From positions 1-41,439 of the forward strand of contig JANYDA010000012.1 of NCBI GenBank assembly GCA_025360005.1: DNA of 41,439 nucleotides, written 5' to 3'. Below are positions 16,666 through 25,767 of this stretch, piece by piece. The notes under the pieces are model-generated. The model did not search any database. It was not told the origin of the DNA and worked only from the letters and a program-made list of their open reading frames with translations. The DNA comes from Fibrobacteria bacterium (lineage in GTDB: Bacteria > Fibrobacterota > Fibrobacteria > UBA11236). Position numbers and translations under genes: made by a program. Each line of letters opens with the position of its first letter. Position 1 is the first letter of the stretch.

Positions 16666-19600
16666 ATGCGTCGTTCGATGCCGATTGATAAGATAATTGC
16701 CGCGGGATTTTTTCTCATCGCCTTGCTCGCGCCGGCGATCCGGGCCCAGCCTACCATCCGGGTAGAGAAATCCTATGAGGATACGGTCCGCATTCTGGTT
16801 CTGTATAACAGCGGCGCCATAGGCCAGCCCGCTTGCGCGGCGGCTACCAGGCCCGTGGGTCCCCTGACCCGCGACTTCACGGTCAATTCCATCGTAGGAA
16901 TTCCTAACGTCAAAGTCCTGAAAGCGGAAGTGACCCAATGGGCGGATGTGCAGGCCGCATTTGGAAACGGCCTGCTCCCGCATGTCATTGTACATGTCAA
17001 CGCCGGCTGGACCTCCTTCAGCGGGCCCTACCTGGTCGACGTACTGAATCGCGCCGCGGACCAGGCCATCGGTGTGGTTTCCGTCGGCGATGATGCCGCG
17101 GCTTTCGCGGACAAAGTGTTCGGTTTCACCAACGTCAACAACGTGCCTCCTCCCATGGGCGACGCCACTCAGTACAAGGGCGCGAATACCAATCTTTGGA
17201 TAGCCTTGAACGGCAAAGCCGATACCTTGCAGAAGCCGGGCGTGATCCGCAATACCGTGGATAGTTTGAAAGTGTCCCGCCTGGATTTCAAGCCCTATGG
17301 TACGGACGCAGCCGGCGACTACCGTTGCCAGGCCGATGCCGATAAATACGGCATTGATCCCAAATTTCTGGGCAATTTGAATTTTCTTGGCTTCCAACGC
17401 GCCTTCAACGGTACCGATACCATCGCGACCCCTACTGAGTTGCAGACCATTGTCGCCTTCCAGAATTTGCAACGCCGCGGCGTTGCCCTTTCTTTCCAGC
17501 CCCAATTCCTGAAGAATGCCCAGGCCGCCAGCCAAATCGTCTATGACGCCATCATCTACGCCTCTTACGCCCATTTCTACAATCTGGTGGTCGCCACGCC
17601 GGTGGCTACGCCCGGATCGTCTTCCTTCCTGTCCCAGGTATCCGTTACATTGTCCACGGCCACCCCGGGCGCAACCATCTACTACACCCTGGACGGCACG
17701 GCTCCGAGCAATACCAATATCACCAGTAAAGTTTATGATCCCGCCAATCCCATCGTCCTCACCGGCAACGCAACCATCAAGGCGATTGCCTACAAGACCG
17801 GGTGGTTGGAAAGCGGCATCATGAGCGAGTCCTACACCAAGACCTTCACGGCCTCCACTTTGGAAATTTCCGATGAGAACGGGCGTCCCCTGGCCGGCGG
17901 ATACCTCAGCGAATTGAATACCGCCTATACGGTGCGCCTGATTACCACCCAGGCAGGTCTCTCGCAGGTTACCCTCTCCGGATCCACCGCCCTGGCAAAG
18001 GATGCGGAGTCGTTGATCCTGACCGATCCCGCCAACAACGGCACGCGGCTTACTTATACGGGCACGTCGCCCCTGGCCATAACGGCCGCGGGCGTTCCCG
18101 GCAATGCCAAGACGGAAGCGGCCGCATACGATACCTTGACGGTGATCTGGACCAATCCCAACGATGCCAAGGATGTAGCCGTGGCCAAGGTTCCGGTGCG
18201 TCCCTCGCCCCGTCAGGGCATCGCCTATTTCAGCACCAAGCCGGACGGCTCGGACACCACCGACCAATACCAGGGGACGGAAACCAAGATTTACCTGGTT
18301 GTCCGCGACGAGGTTTTGCCCCCGGGCGTGGTACCGACCGTATCCCTGGAGACCACCCCCAAGAACGGTTCGGGACGGAGCAAGGATACCGAGGTCATCA
18401 ACCTGACCGTCAATCCCGCCACCCCCGGAAAATACATCGCCGCCATCGACGTGGTCCTGAATCCCGTCAGCGCGCCCGGAGATAAAAAACTCCAGCTCCA
18501 GTTGGACGATCTGATCAAGGCTACCTATACCGATCCCATGGATACCGAGCCTCCGGCCTTCGCCAATGCCGGTTTCGGCGTGGCCCCGGACATCGATGCC
18601 CTGCTCCAGTTCACCGACAAGGCCGGCAACGTGCTTCCCCCCGGCATCTATTTCAGCCCCGCGGAAGGCTCATTGTATTTGACCTACAAGGACGATTGGG
18701 TCACGGGGGGTATCGCCACCAAGACGGTGACCTTGGCCATCGATAACAGCGGAGGCAAGGCCCCGGCGGATTCGGAGAGTTTCAAAATCAATCTGGTGCT
18801 GTCCAAACGAAAGGGATCCACCGGTGTATGGGAAGGATCGATCGCGCTGAAGGATTTGCCCAAACCCACGGCCGGTAACGGCACTGCGGAAACCTATGTC
18901 CTGGGCAAGGTCCATGCTTCCGTCACATCGCATACCAAGACGGGGGCGGATTTCACCACCGTCTCCGCGGACCTGTTGGTCGCCTATCCCAATCAGGATG
19001 CCCAGATCACCCTGGAAGGCTCGCAGGGACCGGGCGTGCAGGTGGTACGCGGCGATACCAGCGTGAAAATCATCATCCATGATCAAAGCCTCTCTTCCGG
19101 GAAGGATACCCTATACGCCACCTTGAGCTGCACGGAAAGCAAGGATTTCCTGACGGTAAGGTTGATCGAAAAGGACGGGGAACCGGGAACATATGTTTCC
19201 GAGGTAATCTCCAAATCCGAAGGCGCGGTTGTTGTGGACGGCACTCTGCAATGCAAAAGCCGCGACTATATCAAGGTCAGTTACACGGATATTGTCTACG
19301 GTTCTCCCACGGAAATCCAGGTACTGCTGGACAGCCCGGTGACCACCCGCATCCACTATGCCCTGACCTCGGCCGATTCGCTGCAGATCAATACCGTTTC
19401 GGAATCCGACGGCTCCACTTTCTGGGCCGTGGTGACGGCGCGCAGTCCTACCGTGGATAAGGTTGATTCCATCCAACTGACCATGACCACTGCTCAAGGG
19501 GAATCGGAAACCTTCTGGGCCGTGGAAACCGGGGCCTATACGGAGAAGTTCCTCGCCCGGATTCCTTATGGTTTCGTGAACGGGGCCATCGCCGCCGGGA

Positions 19601-20997
19601 ACGGCAAGGTGGAAGGAAAGTTGACCGCGACCAACCGTAACAACCAGGTTACTGCCACCGGTTCCGTCACCCTGGAAGGGAATACCGCCACCAACGACAT
19701 CAACCTCATCGCCGCCTACGTTCCGGTTGTCAAAGCCTATATCACGGATGAGGACGGGAACGGCAGTGCGGACAGGATCTACGTCCAGTTCCTGAAAAAC
19801 CTGAGCCGTCTGCCGGCCACTCTGGATGGCCAATGGAACCTGTCCTCCTCGAGTTATGTGGATGTATCCGGCGCGAGCCTCAGTTTCCTGCCGGGCAGCG
19901 ATTCCACCATCGTGGTAGCTGATTTCTCGGGCAAGCCTTTCGGGGCCGGCCTCACTTCCATCCCCGCAGGCGAAGCGCCCCGGGCGAAATTGCCCACCGA
20001 TCCGCTGTTCGGCGCGCAATCCCCTTTGCTTGACGATTCCATCGGACCGGTGATCCTGGCGGCGGTCAAGCATCCCGTCAACGTCAATTCCCTGAAGCCC
20101 GGCGATCCTTCTTTCAATCTGGATACGCTCATCATCACCCTTTCCGAACCGATCAAGACCTCGGGGGATTTCAAACAGGTGCTGAAGTTCTCCCCCACTT
20201 GCGGCGATTATGCCGGGGCCCGGACCATCAACGCTGTGAACAGTCCCAGCGCGGACGGAGCGGCCGGAAACCGTTATGTCATCATCGTGGACAACTCGAG
20301 TTCGGCCGTGCCGCAAACCGGGAATTGCGTTTACCTCAATGCGGACGGGCCCTATACCGATTTGCCCGGAAACCTGCCGCCCAAAACCGGATTCAAATTG
20401 CAAGGCGGCGATCGCGATCGCATCCTCCAATTGTTCCGCGGTTATCCTCCCGTGGCGGGCCTGGATCCCAACGATCCCAATTACCAGGTGGCGGTGCAGG
20501 ATTCCCGCGATCAAGACAAGAGCGGCATCGCCAATAGCAACGGGCCGACCTGGGTGGTCAATTGGATCCCGCCCGTCGGTTTCAACGAGGATGCGGCCAA
20601 GACCGGCAATCCCGAGCACGGGCCCATTCCCCACAATGCCACGGACAGCAGTTCCGGCGAAACGGACCCGACCCGCGTCGTAGCCATGCCGGCCTTCCTC
20701 AGCACTGTGCAGGTGGTTGCCACGGCCCCGTACATCGCCGATGTCAGCATCTTCGACAACCTGGGGAACTTCGTGGTCTCTTTCCGCCAGGCCTTCGGCT
20801 ACCGGGGCGAGTTGGGCAATAGCAGCCGCGTGGTTCCCAAGGGGCTGGTCAGCTATCTCTGGTGGAACACGCGCGATAGCAAAGGCCAATTCGCCGGCCA
20901 GGGCGTGTATGTCTGGAAGGCGGCCTTCCATTTCCAGAATGGGAAACAGGAAGTGATGTATACCCGCACCGGCCTGATCCGCTTGGCGCACAACTAG
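16666..20997 (+). CDS. Giant secreted multidomain protein with chitobiase C-terminal-type domain
   Basis: A 1443-residue exported protein; the signal peptide ends near AIRAQ (residue ~28). Residues ~35-310 form an alpha/beta domain of uncertain family, with strands VRILVLYN and LPHVIVHVN that recall ThuA-like or amidotransferase folds. Then comes a chitobiase/beta-hexosaminidase C-terminal beta domain (ATIYYTLDGTAPSNT, ATIKAIAYKTGW; about 335-390). Multiple Ig-like beta modules follow, one opening with the acidic ITDEDGNGSADR, a pattern like calcium-binding loops. The last ~100 residues (VSIFDNLGNFV to GQGVYVWKAAF) resemble FlgD-type or sorting Ig domains. AGGGG lies 7 bases before the ATG. 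It is probably displayed on the surface or released to act on polysaccharide. No catalytic motif is recognised. Confidence 0.8.
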   Translation: MRRSMPIDKIIAAGFFLIALLAPAIRAQPTIRVEKSYEDTVRILVLYNSGAIGQPACAAATRPVGPLTRDFTVNSIVGIPNVKVLKAEVTQWADVQAAFGNGLLPHVIVHVNAGWTSFSGPYLVDVLNRAADQAIGVVSVGDDAAAFADKVFGFTNVNNVPPPMGDATQYKGANTNLWIALNGKADTLQKPGVIRNTVDSLKVSRLDFKPYGTDAAGDYRCQADADKYGIDPKFLGNLNFLGFQRAFNGTDTIATPTELQTIVAFQNLQRRGVALSFQPQFLKNAQAASQIVYDAIIYASYAHFYNLVVATPVATPGSSSFLSQVSVTLSTATPGATIYYTLDGTAPSNTNITSKVYDPANPIVLTGNATIKAIAYKTGWLESGIMSESYTKTFTASTLEISDENGRPLAGGYLSELNTAYTVRLITTQAGLSQVTLSGSTALAKDAESLILTDPANNGTRLTYTGTSPLAITAAGVPGNAKTEAAAYDTLTVIWTNPNDAKDVAVAKVPVRPSPRQGIAYFSTKPDGSDTTDQYQGTETKIYLVVRDEVLPPGVVPTVSLETTPKNGSGRSKDTEVINLTVNPATPGKYIAAIDVVLNPVSAPGDKKLQLQLDDLIKATYTDPMDTEPPAFANAGFGVAPDIDALLQFTDKAGNVLPPGIYFSPAEGSLYLTYKDDWVTGGIATKTVTLAIDNSGGKAPADSESFKINLVLSKRKGSTGVWEGSIALKDLPKPTAGNGTAETYVLGKVHASVTSHTKTGADFTTVSADLLVAYPNQDAQITLEGSQGPGVQVVRGDTSVKIIIHDQSLSSGKDTLYATLSCTESKDFLTVRLIEKDGEPGTYVSEVISKSEGAVVVDGTLQCKSRDYIKVSYTDIVYGSPTEIQVLLDSPVTTRIHYALTSADSLQINTVSESDGSTFWAVVTARSPTVDKVDSIQLTMTTAQGESETFWAVETGAYTEKFLARIPYGFVNGAIAAGNGKVEGKLTATNRNNQVTATGSVTLEGNTATNDINLIAAYVPVVKAYITDEDGNGSADRIYVQFLKNLSRLPATLDGQWNLSSSSYVDVSGASLSFLPGSDSTIVVADFSGKPFGAGLTSIPAGEAPRAKLPTDPLFGAQSPLLDDSIGPVILAAVKHPVNVNSLKPGDPSFNLDTLIITLSEPIKTSGDFKQVLKFSPTCGDYAGARTINAVNSPSADGAAGNRYVIIVDNSSSAVPQTGNCVYLNADGPYTDLPGNLPPKTGFKLQGGDRDRILQLFRGYPPVAGLDPNDPNYQVAVQDSRDQDKSGIANSNGPTWVVNWIPPVGFNEDAAKTGNPEHGPIPHNATDSSSGETDPTRVVAMPAFLSTVQVVATAPYIADVSIFDNLGNFVVSFRQAFGYRGELGNSSRVVPKGLVSYLWWNTRDSKGQFAGQGVYVWKAAFHFQNGKQEVMYTRTGLIRLAHN

Positions 20998-21005
20998 GCT
21001 TCCGT

Positions 21006-21024
21006 GGCGGCTCTGGCAGCCGCC
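21006..21024 (+). terminator. GC-rich hairpin after the giant secreted-protein gene
   Basis: GGCGGCT (21006-21012) pairs perfectly with AGCCGCC (21018-21024) around a 5-base loop, 8 bases after the stop codon. No T-tract follows, so it may only protect the 3' end or back up the next hairpin. Confidence 0.45.
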
Positions 21025-21052
21025 CTGTTCCGCTCACATTTCCGTTAGACTT

Positions 21053-21080
21053 AAAGCCCGCTTTGCGGGCTTTAGTACTT
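21053..21080 (+). terminator. Rho-independent-type terminator hairpin
   Basis: AAAGCCCGC (21053-21061) pairs with GCGGGCTTT (21065-21073) over 9 bases around a TTT loop, followed by AGTACTTTT. It closes the secreted-protein cluster. It ends only about 14 bases before the next start codon, so it is also in position to affect the downstream gene's leader. Confidence 0.75.
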
Positions 21081-21087
21081 TTCCGGG

Positions 21088-23577
21088 ATGCCCAAGAATC
21101 TCCCCATTCTCCCCGCGCAGGTGCGCAAGCCCGGAATACTGGAGCTGGGGAAAATCGCCCTCAACGCGTACCAGTCCACTCCGAAGGCCGAAGCGGCGCG
21201 CTTCGGCCGCGCCGGTTTGCTGCGCATGTACCGCGACATGGTGCTTATCCGCGAGTTCGAGACGATGTTGCAGCGCATCAAGGTACAGGGGAATTACGAG
21301 GGCATCACCTGCGATCATAAAGGGCCCTGTCACCTCTCCATCGGGCAGGAGGCGGCGGCGGTGGGAATGGCCTGGCCCCTGGGCGCGGAGGACATGATCT
21401 TCGGATCCCATCGCAGCCACGGGGAAATCCTGGCCAAATGCTTTTCCGCCATCGACAAATTGCCGGAGGGGGAGATCCCCGCCCTCTTGGAAGGCTACGG
21501 CGGGGGGCGCACCCTGCGCGCGGTGGAACGTTACAGCCGTGCTACCCCCCGGGAACTGGCTCTGGATTATGTGCTTTACGGGACTCTGGCCGAGATCTTC
21601 GGTCGGGAAGCGGGCTTCAACCGCGGCATGGGCGGTTCCATGCATGCGTTCTTCCCGCCCTTCGGCGTGATGCCGAATAACGCCATCGTGGGGGGATCGG
21701 CGGACATCGCGGCCGGGGCCGCCCTCCACAAGCGCGTCAACCGCAAAGGTGGCGTGGTGATCGCCAATATCGGCGACGCGTCCGCCGGGTGCGGACCGGT
21801 ATGGGAGGCCATGGTCTTTTCGGCGATGGACCAATACCGCACCCTCTGGAATCCCGCCCTGGGCGGATCGCCCCCCATCCTCTTCAACTTCATGAACAAC
21901 TTCTACGGTATGGGCGGACAGACTTTCGGCGAGACCATGGGCTTCGGGGTTTTGGCGCGCATGGGCGCGGGCGTGAACCCGGAGAATATGCACGCCGAGC
22001 GGGTGGACGGCTACCATCCCCTGGCGGTGGCGGACGCGGTGGAACGCAAACTCAAGCTGCTGCGCGAGGGGAAGGGCCCGGCCCTGCTGGACACGGTCAC
22101 CTACCGCATCTCCGGCCATTCGCCCTCGGACGCCTCATCGTACCGCGATCGCCACGAGGTGGAACGCTGGCAGCAGGCGGACTCCATCGTGGCCTTCGGC
22201 GCCTACCTTACGGATAACGGCCATTGCCCGCCATCCGATCTGGAAGCCGTCCGCATCGGCGCGGTAGCGCGCCTCACCAAGGCCCTGGAACATGCGGCTT
22301 CCCCTGCGATTTCCCCGCGCATCCCGGGCGAGGCCATCGGCGGGCTGATGTTCTCGTTCGGCCGGGCGGAACGCACCGGTGACGGTATCTCGGAAGTTAC
22401 TGTGGATCCGGACCTGAACCCGCGCCTGGCATCGTTGCGGGACAAGCTCCGTTCGGGCCTCATGGCGGGGAAAGAAGGTAAAGATGGGAAGGACGGGAAA
22501 GACGCGGAGCCCGCGCCCAAGGGGCGGTCCGTGACCTACGCCGACGCGCTCTTCGAGGCCATGCTGCACCGCTTCCGCGAGGACCCGGCCATGATCGCCT
22601 ATGGCGAAGAGAACCGCGATTGGGGCGGGGCCTTCTCCGTGTACCGGGGACTTACGGAATGCCTGCCTTACCATCGCCTGTTCAACGCCCCGATATCCGA
22701 AGGCGCCATCGCAGGCACCGCGGTGGGCTATGCATTGTGCGGCGGCCGCGTAGTGGCGGAAATCATGTATTGCGATTTCCTGGGCCGCGCAGGGGACGAG
22801 ATTTTCAACCAGATGTCCAAATGGCAGGCCATGTCCGGCGGCAGCCTGCGCATGCCGCTGGTATTGCGCGTCTCGGTGGGATCCAAGTACGGGGCCCAGC
22901 ATTCCCAGGATTGGACCTCGCTGGTGGCGCACATCCCCGGCTTACGCGTAATGTTTCCGGCCACGCCCTACGACGCCAAAGGCATGCTCAACCTGGCCTT
23001 GCGCGGAACCGATCCGGTCGTGTTCTTCGAGAGCCAGCGCCTGTACTCGGATACGGAGATATTCGTCCCCGGAGGCGTTCCCGAAGGCTATTACGAAGCC
23101 GAGATGGGGATGCCGGCCTTGCGGCGTCCGGGTTCAGATGTAACTATCATAACGATAGGTTCCACTTTGTTCCGGGCGCTGGAGGCTGCGGCGGAATTGG
23201 AAAGCCGGTATGGAGTTTCCGCCGAGGTATTCGATCTCCGCTTCGTCACTCCGCTGGACTTGGGACCGATCCTGGATTCCGCCCGCAAGACCGGCGCCGT
23301 GCTGCTGGCTTCGGACGCTTGCGAACGCGGCTCCTTCATGCATACGCTGGCGAGCCGGATAAGCCTGGCCGCGTTCGATCACCTGGACGCTCCCGTGGCC
23401 GTGGTGGGCGCGCGCAACTGGATCACGCCGCCTGCGGAGATGGAGGATGCTTTCTTTCCGCAAAAGGATTGGATCCTGGACGCGTATCATGAAAGCATCC
23501 GTAAGCTGCCGGGCCGTGCGCCCATTACCCGCCAGGCCGGGTCCGATTTGCTGGAGCGGGATCGGATCGGCGTGTGA
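21088..23577 (+). CDS. Fused alpha-beta E1 component of a 2-oxoacid dehydrogenase complex (TPP-dependent)
   Basis: This 829-residue protein joins both E1 subunits. Residues ~40-430 match E1-alpha ([44 protein letters not shown] with a downstream NN pair). Residues ~480-810 match E1-beta ([50 protein letters not shown]). E1 decarboxylates a 2-oxoacid and hands the acyl group to lipoyl-E2. The TPP motif is GDA (residues 229-231) rather than GDG. The halves are joined by a linker with repeated K(E/D)G units. No E2 or E3 gene is adjacent, so the substrate (pyruvate, branched-chain 2-oxoacid or acetoin) is open. The ribosome site is weak, and a terminator hairpin lies just upstream. Confidence 0.9.
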   Translation: MPKNLPILPAQVRKPGILELGKIALNAYQSTPKAEAARFGRAGLLRMYRDMVLIREFETMLQRIKVQGNYEGITCDHKGPCHLSIGQEAAAVGMAWPLGAEDMIFGSHRSHGEILAKCFSAIDKLPEGEIPALLEGYGGGRTLRAVERYSRATPRELALDYVLYGTLAEIFGREAGFNRGMGGSMHAFFPPFGVMPNNAIVGGSADIAAGAALHKRVNRKGGVVIANIGDASAGCGPVWEAMVFSAMDQYRTLWNPALGGSPPILFNFMNNFYGMGGQTFGETMGFGVLARMGAGVNPENMHAERVDGYHPLAVADAVERKLKLLREGKGPALLDTVTYRISGHSPSDASSYRDRHEVERWQQADSIVAFGAYLTDNGHCPPSDLEAVRIGAVARLTKALEHAASPAISPRIPGEAIGGLMFSFGRAERTGDGISEVTVDPDLNPRLASLRDKLRSGLMAGKEGKDGKDGKDAEPAPKGRSVTYADALFEAMLHRFREDPAMIAYGEENRDWGGAFSVYRGLTECLPYHRLFNAPISEGAIAGTAVGYALCGGRVVAEIMYCDFLGRAGDEIFNQMSKWQAMSGGSLRMPLVLRVSVGSKYGAQHSQDWTSLVAHIPGLRVMFPATPYDAKGMLNLALRGTDPVVFFESQRLYSDTEIFVPGGVPEGYYEAEMGMPALRRPGSDVTIITIGSTLFRALEAAAELESRYGVSAEVFDLRFVTPLDLGPILDSARKTGAVLLASDACERGSFMHTLASRISLAAFDHLDAPVAVVGARNWITPPAEMEDAFFPQKDWILDAYHESIRKLPGRAPITRQAGSDLLERDRIGV

Positions 23578-23583
23578 ACGGAT

Positions 23584-23618
23584 CGGTCCTCCCGGGAGAG
23601 GTACCCGGCGGGAGACCG
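23584..23618 (+). terminator. Hairpin after the E1 gene
   Basis: CGGTCCTCCCG (23584-23594) pairs with CGGGAGACCG (23609-23618) over ten pairs with one bulged base, 6 bases past the stop. The following TTACCGCCTTT is only weakly T-rich, so this is a possible terminator or 3'-end stabiliser. Confidence 0.45.
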
Positions 23619-23723
23619 TTACCGCCTTTCCCGCGACGCGCGACCAGGTAACACCGGAGGTTCCGGCCGCGCGCAAAGCCTTTCACGGCGGGGCGATCGC
23701 GCGTTCGCGGGCCGGCCGCAACC

Positions 23724-23752
23724 TTGACAGAGGTTAACCTATAAGTTAACAT
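23724..23752 (+). promoter_or_regulatory. Sigma-70-type promoter for the XRE regulator gene
   Basis: A perfect -35 box TTGACA (23724-23729) is followed after exactly 17 bases by TAACAT (23747-23752), a 4-of-6 match to the -10 consensus. Transcription should start near 23759, leaving a leader of about 97 bases. Confidence 0.75.
23731..23750. promoter_or_regulatory. Paired GTTAAC operator inside the promoter
   Basis: GTTAAC occurs at 23733-23738, inside the perfect palindrome AGGTTAACCT (23731-23740), and again at 23745-23750 overlapping the -10 box. The centres are 12 bases apart, roughly one helical turn. The sites would block RNA polymerase when bound, as expected for autoregulation by the XRE protein encoded downstream; this is inferred. 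Confidence 0.55.
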
Positions 23753-23770
23753 AGAGAAAGAAGAAGGGCT

Positions 23771-23786
23771 CCCTCCTGTAGGAGGG
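23771..23786 (+). promoter_or_regulatory. Leader hairpin upstream of the XRE gene
   Basis: CCCTCC (23771-23776) pairs exactly with GGAGGG (23781-23786) around TGTA, early in the predicted leader. A second stem CCGGG/CCCGG lies at 23808-23823. The true ribosome site AAGGAGG (23843-23849) is outside both, but the CCTCC arm could in principle pair with it. Confidence 0.4.
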
Positions 23787-23855
23787 GAATTCCGGCTTAC
23801 TTATCGTCCGGGCAAAGTCCCGGCCACCAATCCAGCGACCAGAAGGAGGCCTTAA

Positions 23856-24116
23856 ATGGCAAAAGCGAAGAAAAGCAAAAGCGCCGCGAAACCCGCGAAG
23901 AAGTCCGCCGCAAAATCCGGCGACACCCGCGTGGGAGAGATGCTCCGCAAGGCCCGTGAGTCCACCGGCGTTTCCCAGGAAGAGTTGGCCAGCCGCTTGA
24001 AGACCAAGCGCACGGCCATCTCCCGCATCGAGAACCATGCCGACGACATCAAGCTCTCCACCCTGGAACGGGTGGCCAAGGCCCTCGGCAAGGAACTGAA
24101 AGTCAAGATCCTTTAA
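23856..24116 (+). CDS. Small XRE-family helix-turn-helix regulator with Lys/Ala-rich tail
   Basis: This 86-residue protein has a classic Cro/C1-type HTH at about residues 26-80: VGEMLRKAREST, VSQEELASRLKTKRTAISRIEN and LSTLERVAKALG. The first ~22 residues are almost all Lys, Ala and Ser, a basic tail that probably adds non-specific DNA affinity. The ATG has a near-perfect ribosome site, AAGGAGG, 6 bases upstream. A strong promoter overlapped by a paired GTTAAC element lies upstream, suggesting it represses itself. The similar domain organisation of antitoxins in type II toxin-antitoxin pairs was considered, but no toxin gene is adjacent. Targets beyond its own promoter are unknown. Confidence 0.9.
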   Translation: MAKAKKSKSAAKPAKKSAAKSGDTRVGEMLRKARESTGVSQEELASRLKTKRTAISRIENHADDIKLSTLERVAKALGKELKVKIL

Positions 24117-24281
24117 CCGCTCCGCATTGCTTGGCTGGGCGACGGAACTTTTCGTCCGCCCGGCCGGGTTCTCCTCGCGCCAGCCCGAAAATCCCGCTTC
24201 GCATCGAACCACCCCCCCTTGGGGTCGGGCCGGACCCCTTTCCACCTTGCTCCCTCCCGGCGTAATTGGGATAATTCCCCG

Positions 24282-24929
24282 ATGGCATACCTACTCCGAA
24301 TTCCGTTGAGCGCAAGCCTCCTGGCCCTGTTCCTTTCCGACCTGCACGCGGAGCGCAAACCCGTGGCTTTGGGATTGGTAGGCGGAATCACGGCCGCTTC
24401 CTTCTGGGGCGGGAACGTGAAGGAGTTCGATACCGAGATCTGGCCCACCACGGGATTCACCCTGGCTTTCCATCTACCGGTGTTCCTGGGGCTGGAAACC
24501 GATTTGCTCTACGTTGCCAAGAGCGGCGCCATCCGCACCTACGAGGAAGGCCGCACCAAGGTCAACACCCTCAAGATGCAGGCGCTGGAAATACCTTTCA
24601 TGATCAAGATCACGGCCCCAACTGAAAGCGAGGTGACGCCCATCTTCTTCGGCGGGCCTTCCGTGGCCTATCTTTTCTCCAAGAAGTCCTATTCGGAATT
24701 CATCGATATCGCGGCGAGCGGTACGGTGGTTCCGGAGGAGACGCCGCCCCTGATCAAAAAGGAGGACATGGCGGACTACGATTGGAGCCTGTGCCTGGGC
24801 GCGGGCGTGGAATGGGGGCTGGGATCCTTCCAACTGCGTTGCAATCTGGGGCAGAACAGCCTGGACAAGACCAAGCAAAAGGACGTGAAGACCGTGGTGC
24901 TCGCCCTGATGGCGGGCTTCATCTTCTAA
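24282..24929 (+). CDS. Outer-membrane beta-barrel protein (PorT-like)
   Basis: A 215-residue exported protein with a signal peptide cleaved near DLHA (residue ~21). A series of amphipathic strands with alternating hydrophobic residues follows, ending in an aromatic residue (VLALMAGFIF), the usual C-terminal signal for barrel insertion by the BAM machinery. Segments such as LGLVGGITAASFWGG, VFLGLETDLLYVAKSGA and LCLGAGVEWGLGSFQLRCNLG fit the eight-strand OMP_b-brl family. The open frame extends to 24219, but only the ATG at 24282 gives a signal peptide; no clear ribosome site is seen. Its stop overlaps that of the convergent DUF3592 gene. The function is unknown. Confidence 0.8.
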   Translation: MAYLLRIPLSASLLALFLSDLHAERKPVALGLVGGITAASFWGGNVKEFDTEIWPTTGFTLAFHLPVFLGLETDLLYVAKSGAIRTYEEGRTKVNTLKMQALEIPFMIKITAPTESEVTPIFFGGPSVAYLFSKKSYSEFIDIAASGTVVPEETPPLIKKEDMADYDWSLCLGAGVEWGLGSFQLRCNLGQNSLDKTKQKDVKTVVLALMAGFIF

Positions 24930-25465
24930 AGCGAGAGTTTCTTCAGCCAACCGCCTACGGGCAGTACGGCCAGCACCATGCCGACCAGAAGGAAGCCGGC
25001 GCCCAGCAGCATTTTCAGCCAGATACGATAAAGCCCATCGTGTTTTTTTTCCAGGATGGCATCCTTGGGATTCGCCCCGTCATAGTACACCGCGACCGAA
25101 CCGCCTTGCGAGTAGCCCGCCAGGCGGCCTTCCCAATAGGCCTTCGGCTTGGGCTCCTCCTCGTAGGACAGACGCCATCCCCAGATGCTTTTGCCGGCCA
25201 CGGAATATTCGTAGAGCACGTCCGGATAGTAATCCTGCCCGGAACCGGTGGAATCCCGGCGCACCTTGACCCGGAGGAATCTTCCCGGCGCTTCCGCGAA
25301 GCGATCCAGGCCATGCAGTTTGCTGATACGGGAATAATCCTGCCAGGTGGATTTGAATCCCAGGTAAGCTACCAGCAGCCCGCACAGGAAGGCGAGGATC
25401 TGCACGCCTTGCGGCATGCCTCCGCCGGCATCCTGATCTTCTTCGCGGTAACTCGCCGGTTTCAT
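24926..25465 (-). CDS. DUF3592 membrane protein
   Basis: A 179-residue protein with two transmembrane helices: one near residues 20-40 (ILAFLCGLLVAYLG) and one near the C-terminus (LLGAGFLLVGMVLAVLPVGG). Between them is the DUF3592 domain, seen in VLYEYSVAGKSIWGWRL, the SQGGSVAVYYDGANPKDAILE strand-turn motif, and the preceding acidic-aromatic stretch. The domain is extracytoplasmic and of unknown function. The ATG at 25465 is supported by GGAGA about 7 bases upstream; the longer open frame is not. Convergent with the barrel gene, sharing the four bases CTAA so that each gene's stop lies in the other. Confidence 0.85.
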   Translation of the reverse strand: MKPASYREEDQDAGGGMPQGVQILAFLCGLLVAYLGFKSTWQDYSRISKLHGLDRFAEAPGRFLRVKVRRDSTGSGQDYYPDVLYEYSVAGKSIWGWRLSYEEEPKPKAYWEGRLAGYSQGGSVAVYYDGANPKDAILEKKHDGLYRIWLKMLLGAGFLLVGMVLAVLPVGGWLKKLSL

Positions 25466-25767
25466 CGGAATTCTCCGCGCGGGGTCTTTGCATGGGCGCG
25501 GTAAAACCGTATCTTTTGTCGGTATCCCATTTTCCGCAGCATGCAGATCATTCCCATCCTTCCGCGCAACGATCCGGCTTCCGCATTTTTCCGTGCCGGC
25601 GGCTTCCATGAACGGAGCGGACGCAAGGCCGGGAGGGAAGGGAAAGCTTTCGCATCGATCAAGTCGGAGATGCTACAATATACTCCAACCCAAACGGCAT
25701 GCCAAATGCCGGGAACGGACGCGCGGCCGTCCGGGAATGCCGCCGCTGCGGCGGTGAAGGTGCTGAG
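25466..25767. other. Divergent intergenic region with probable promoter for the PBP gene
   Basis: Between the DUF3592 and PBP genes lie 302 bases. TACAAT (25674-25679) and TATACT (25679-25684) are good -10 candidates on the plus strand, without a convincing -35. GGTGAAGG before 25768 is the likely ribosome site. Open frames crossing the region (25541-25771, and the upstream extension to 25699) look non-coding. Confidence 0.45.

Noticed and set aside
23856-24116. The XRE protein as the antitoxin of a toxin-antitoxin pair
   Set aside because: No toxin-like gene is adjacent: the upstream neighbour is the E1 gene and the downstream one an outer-membrane barrel.
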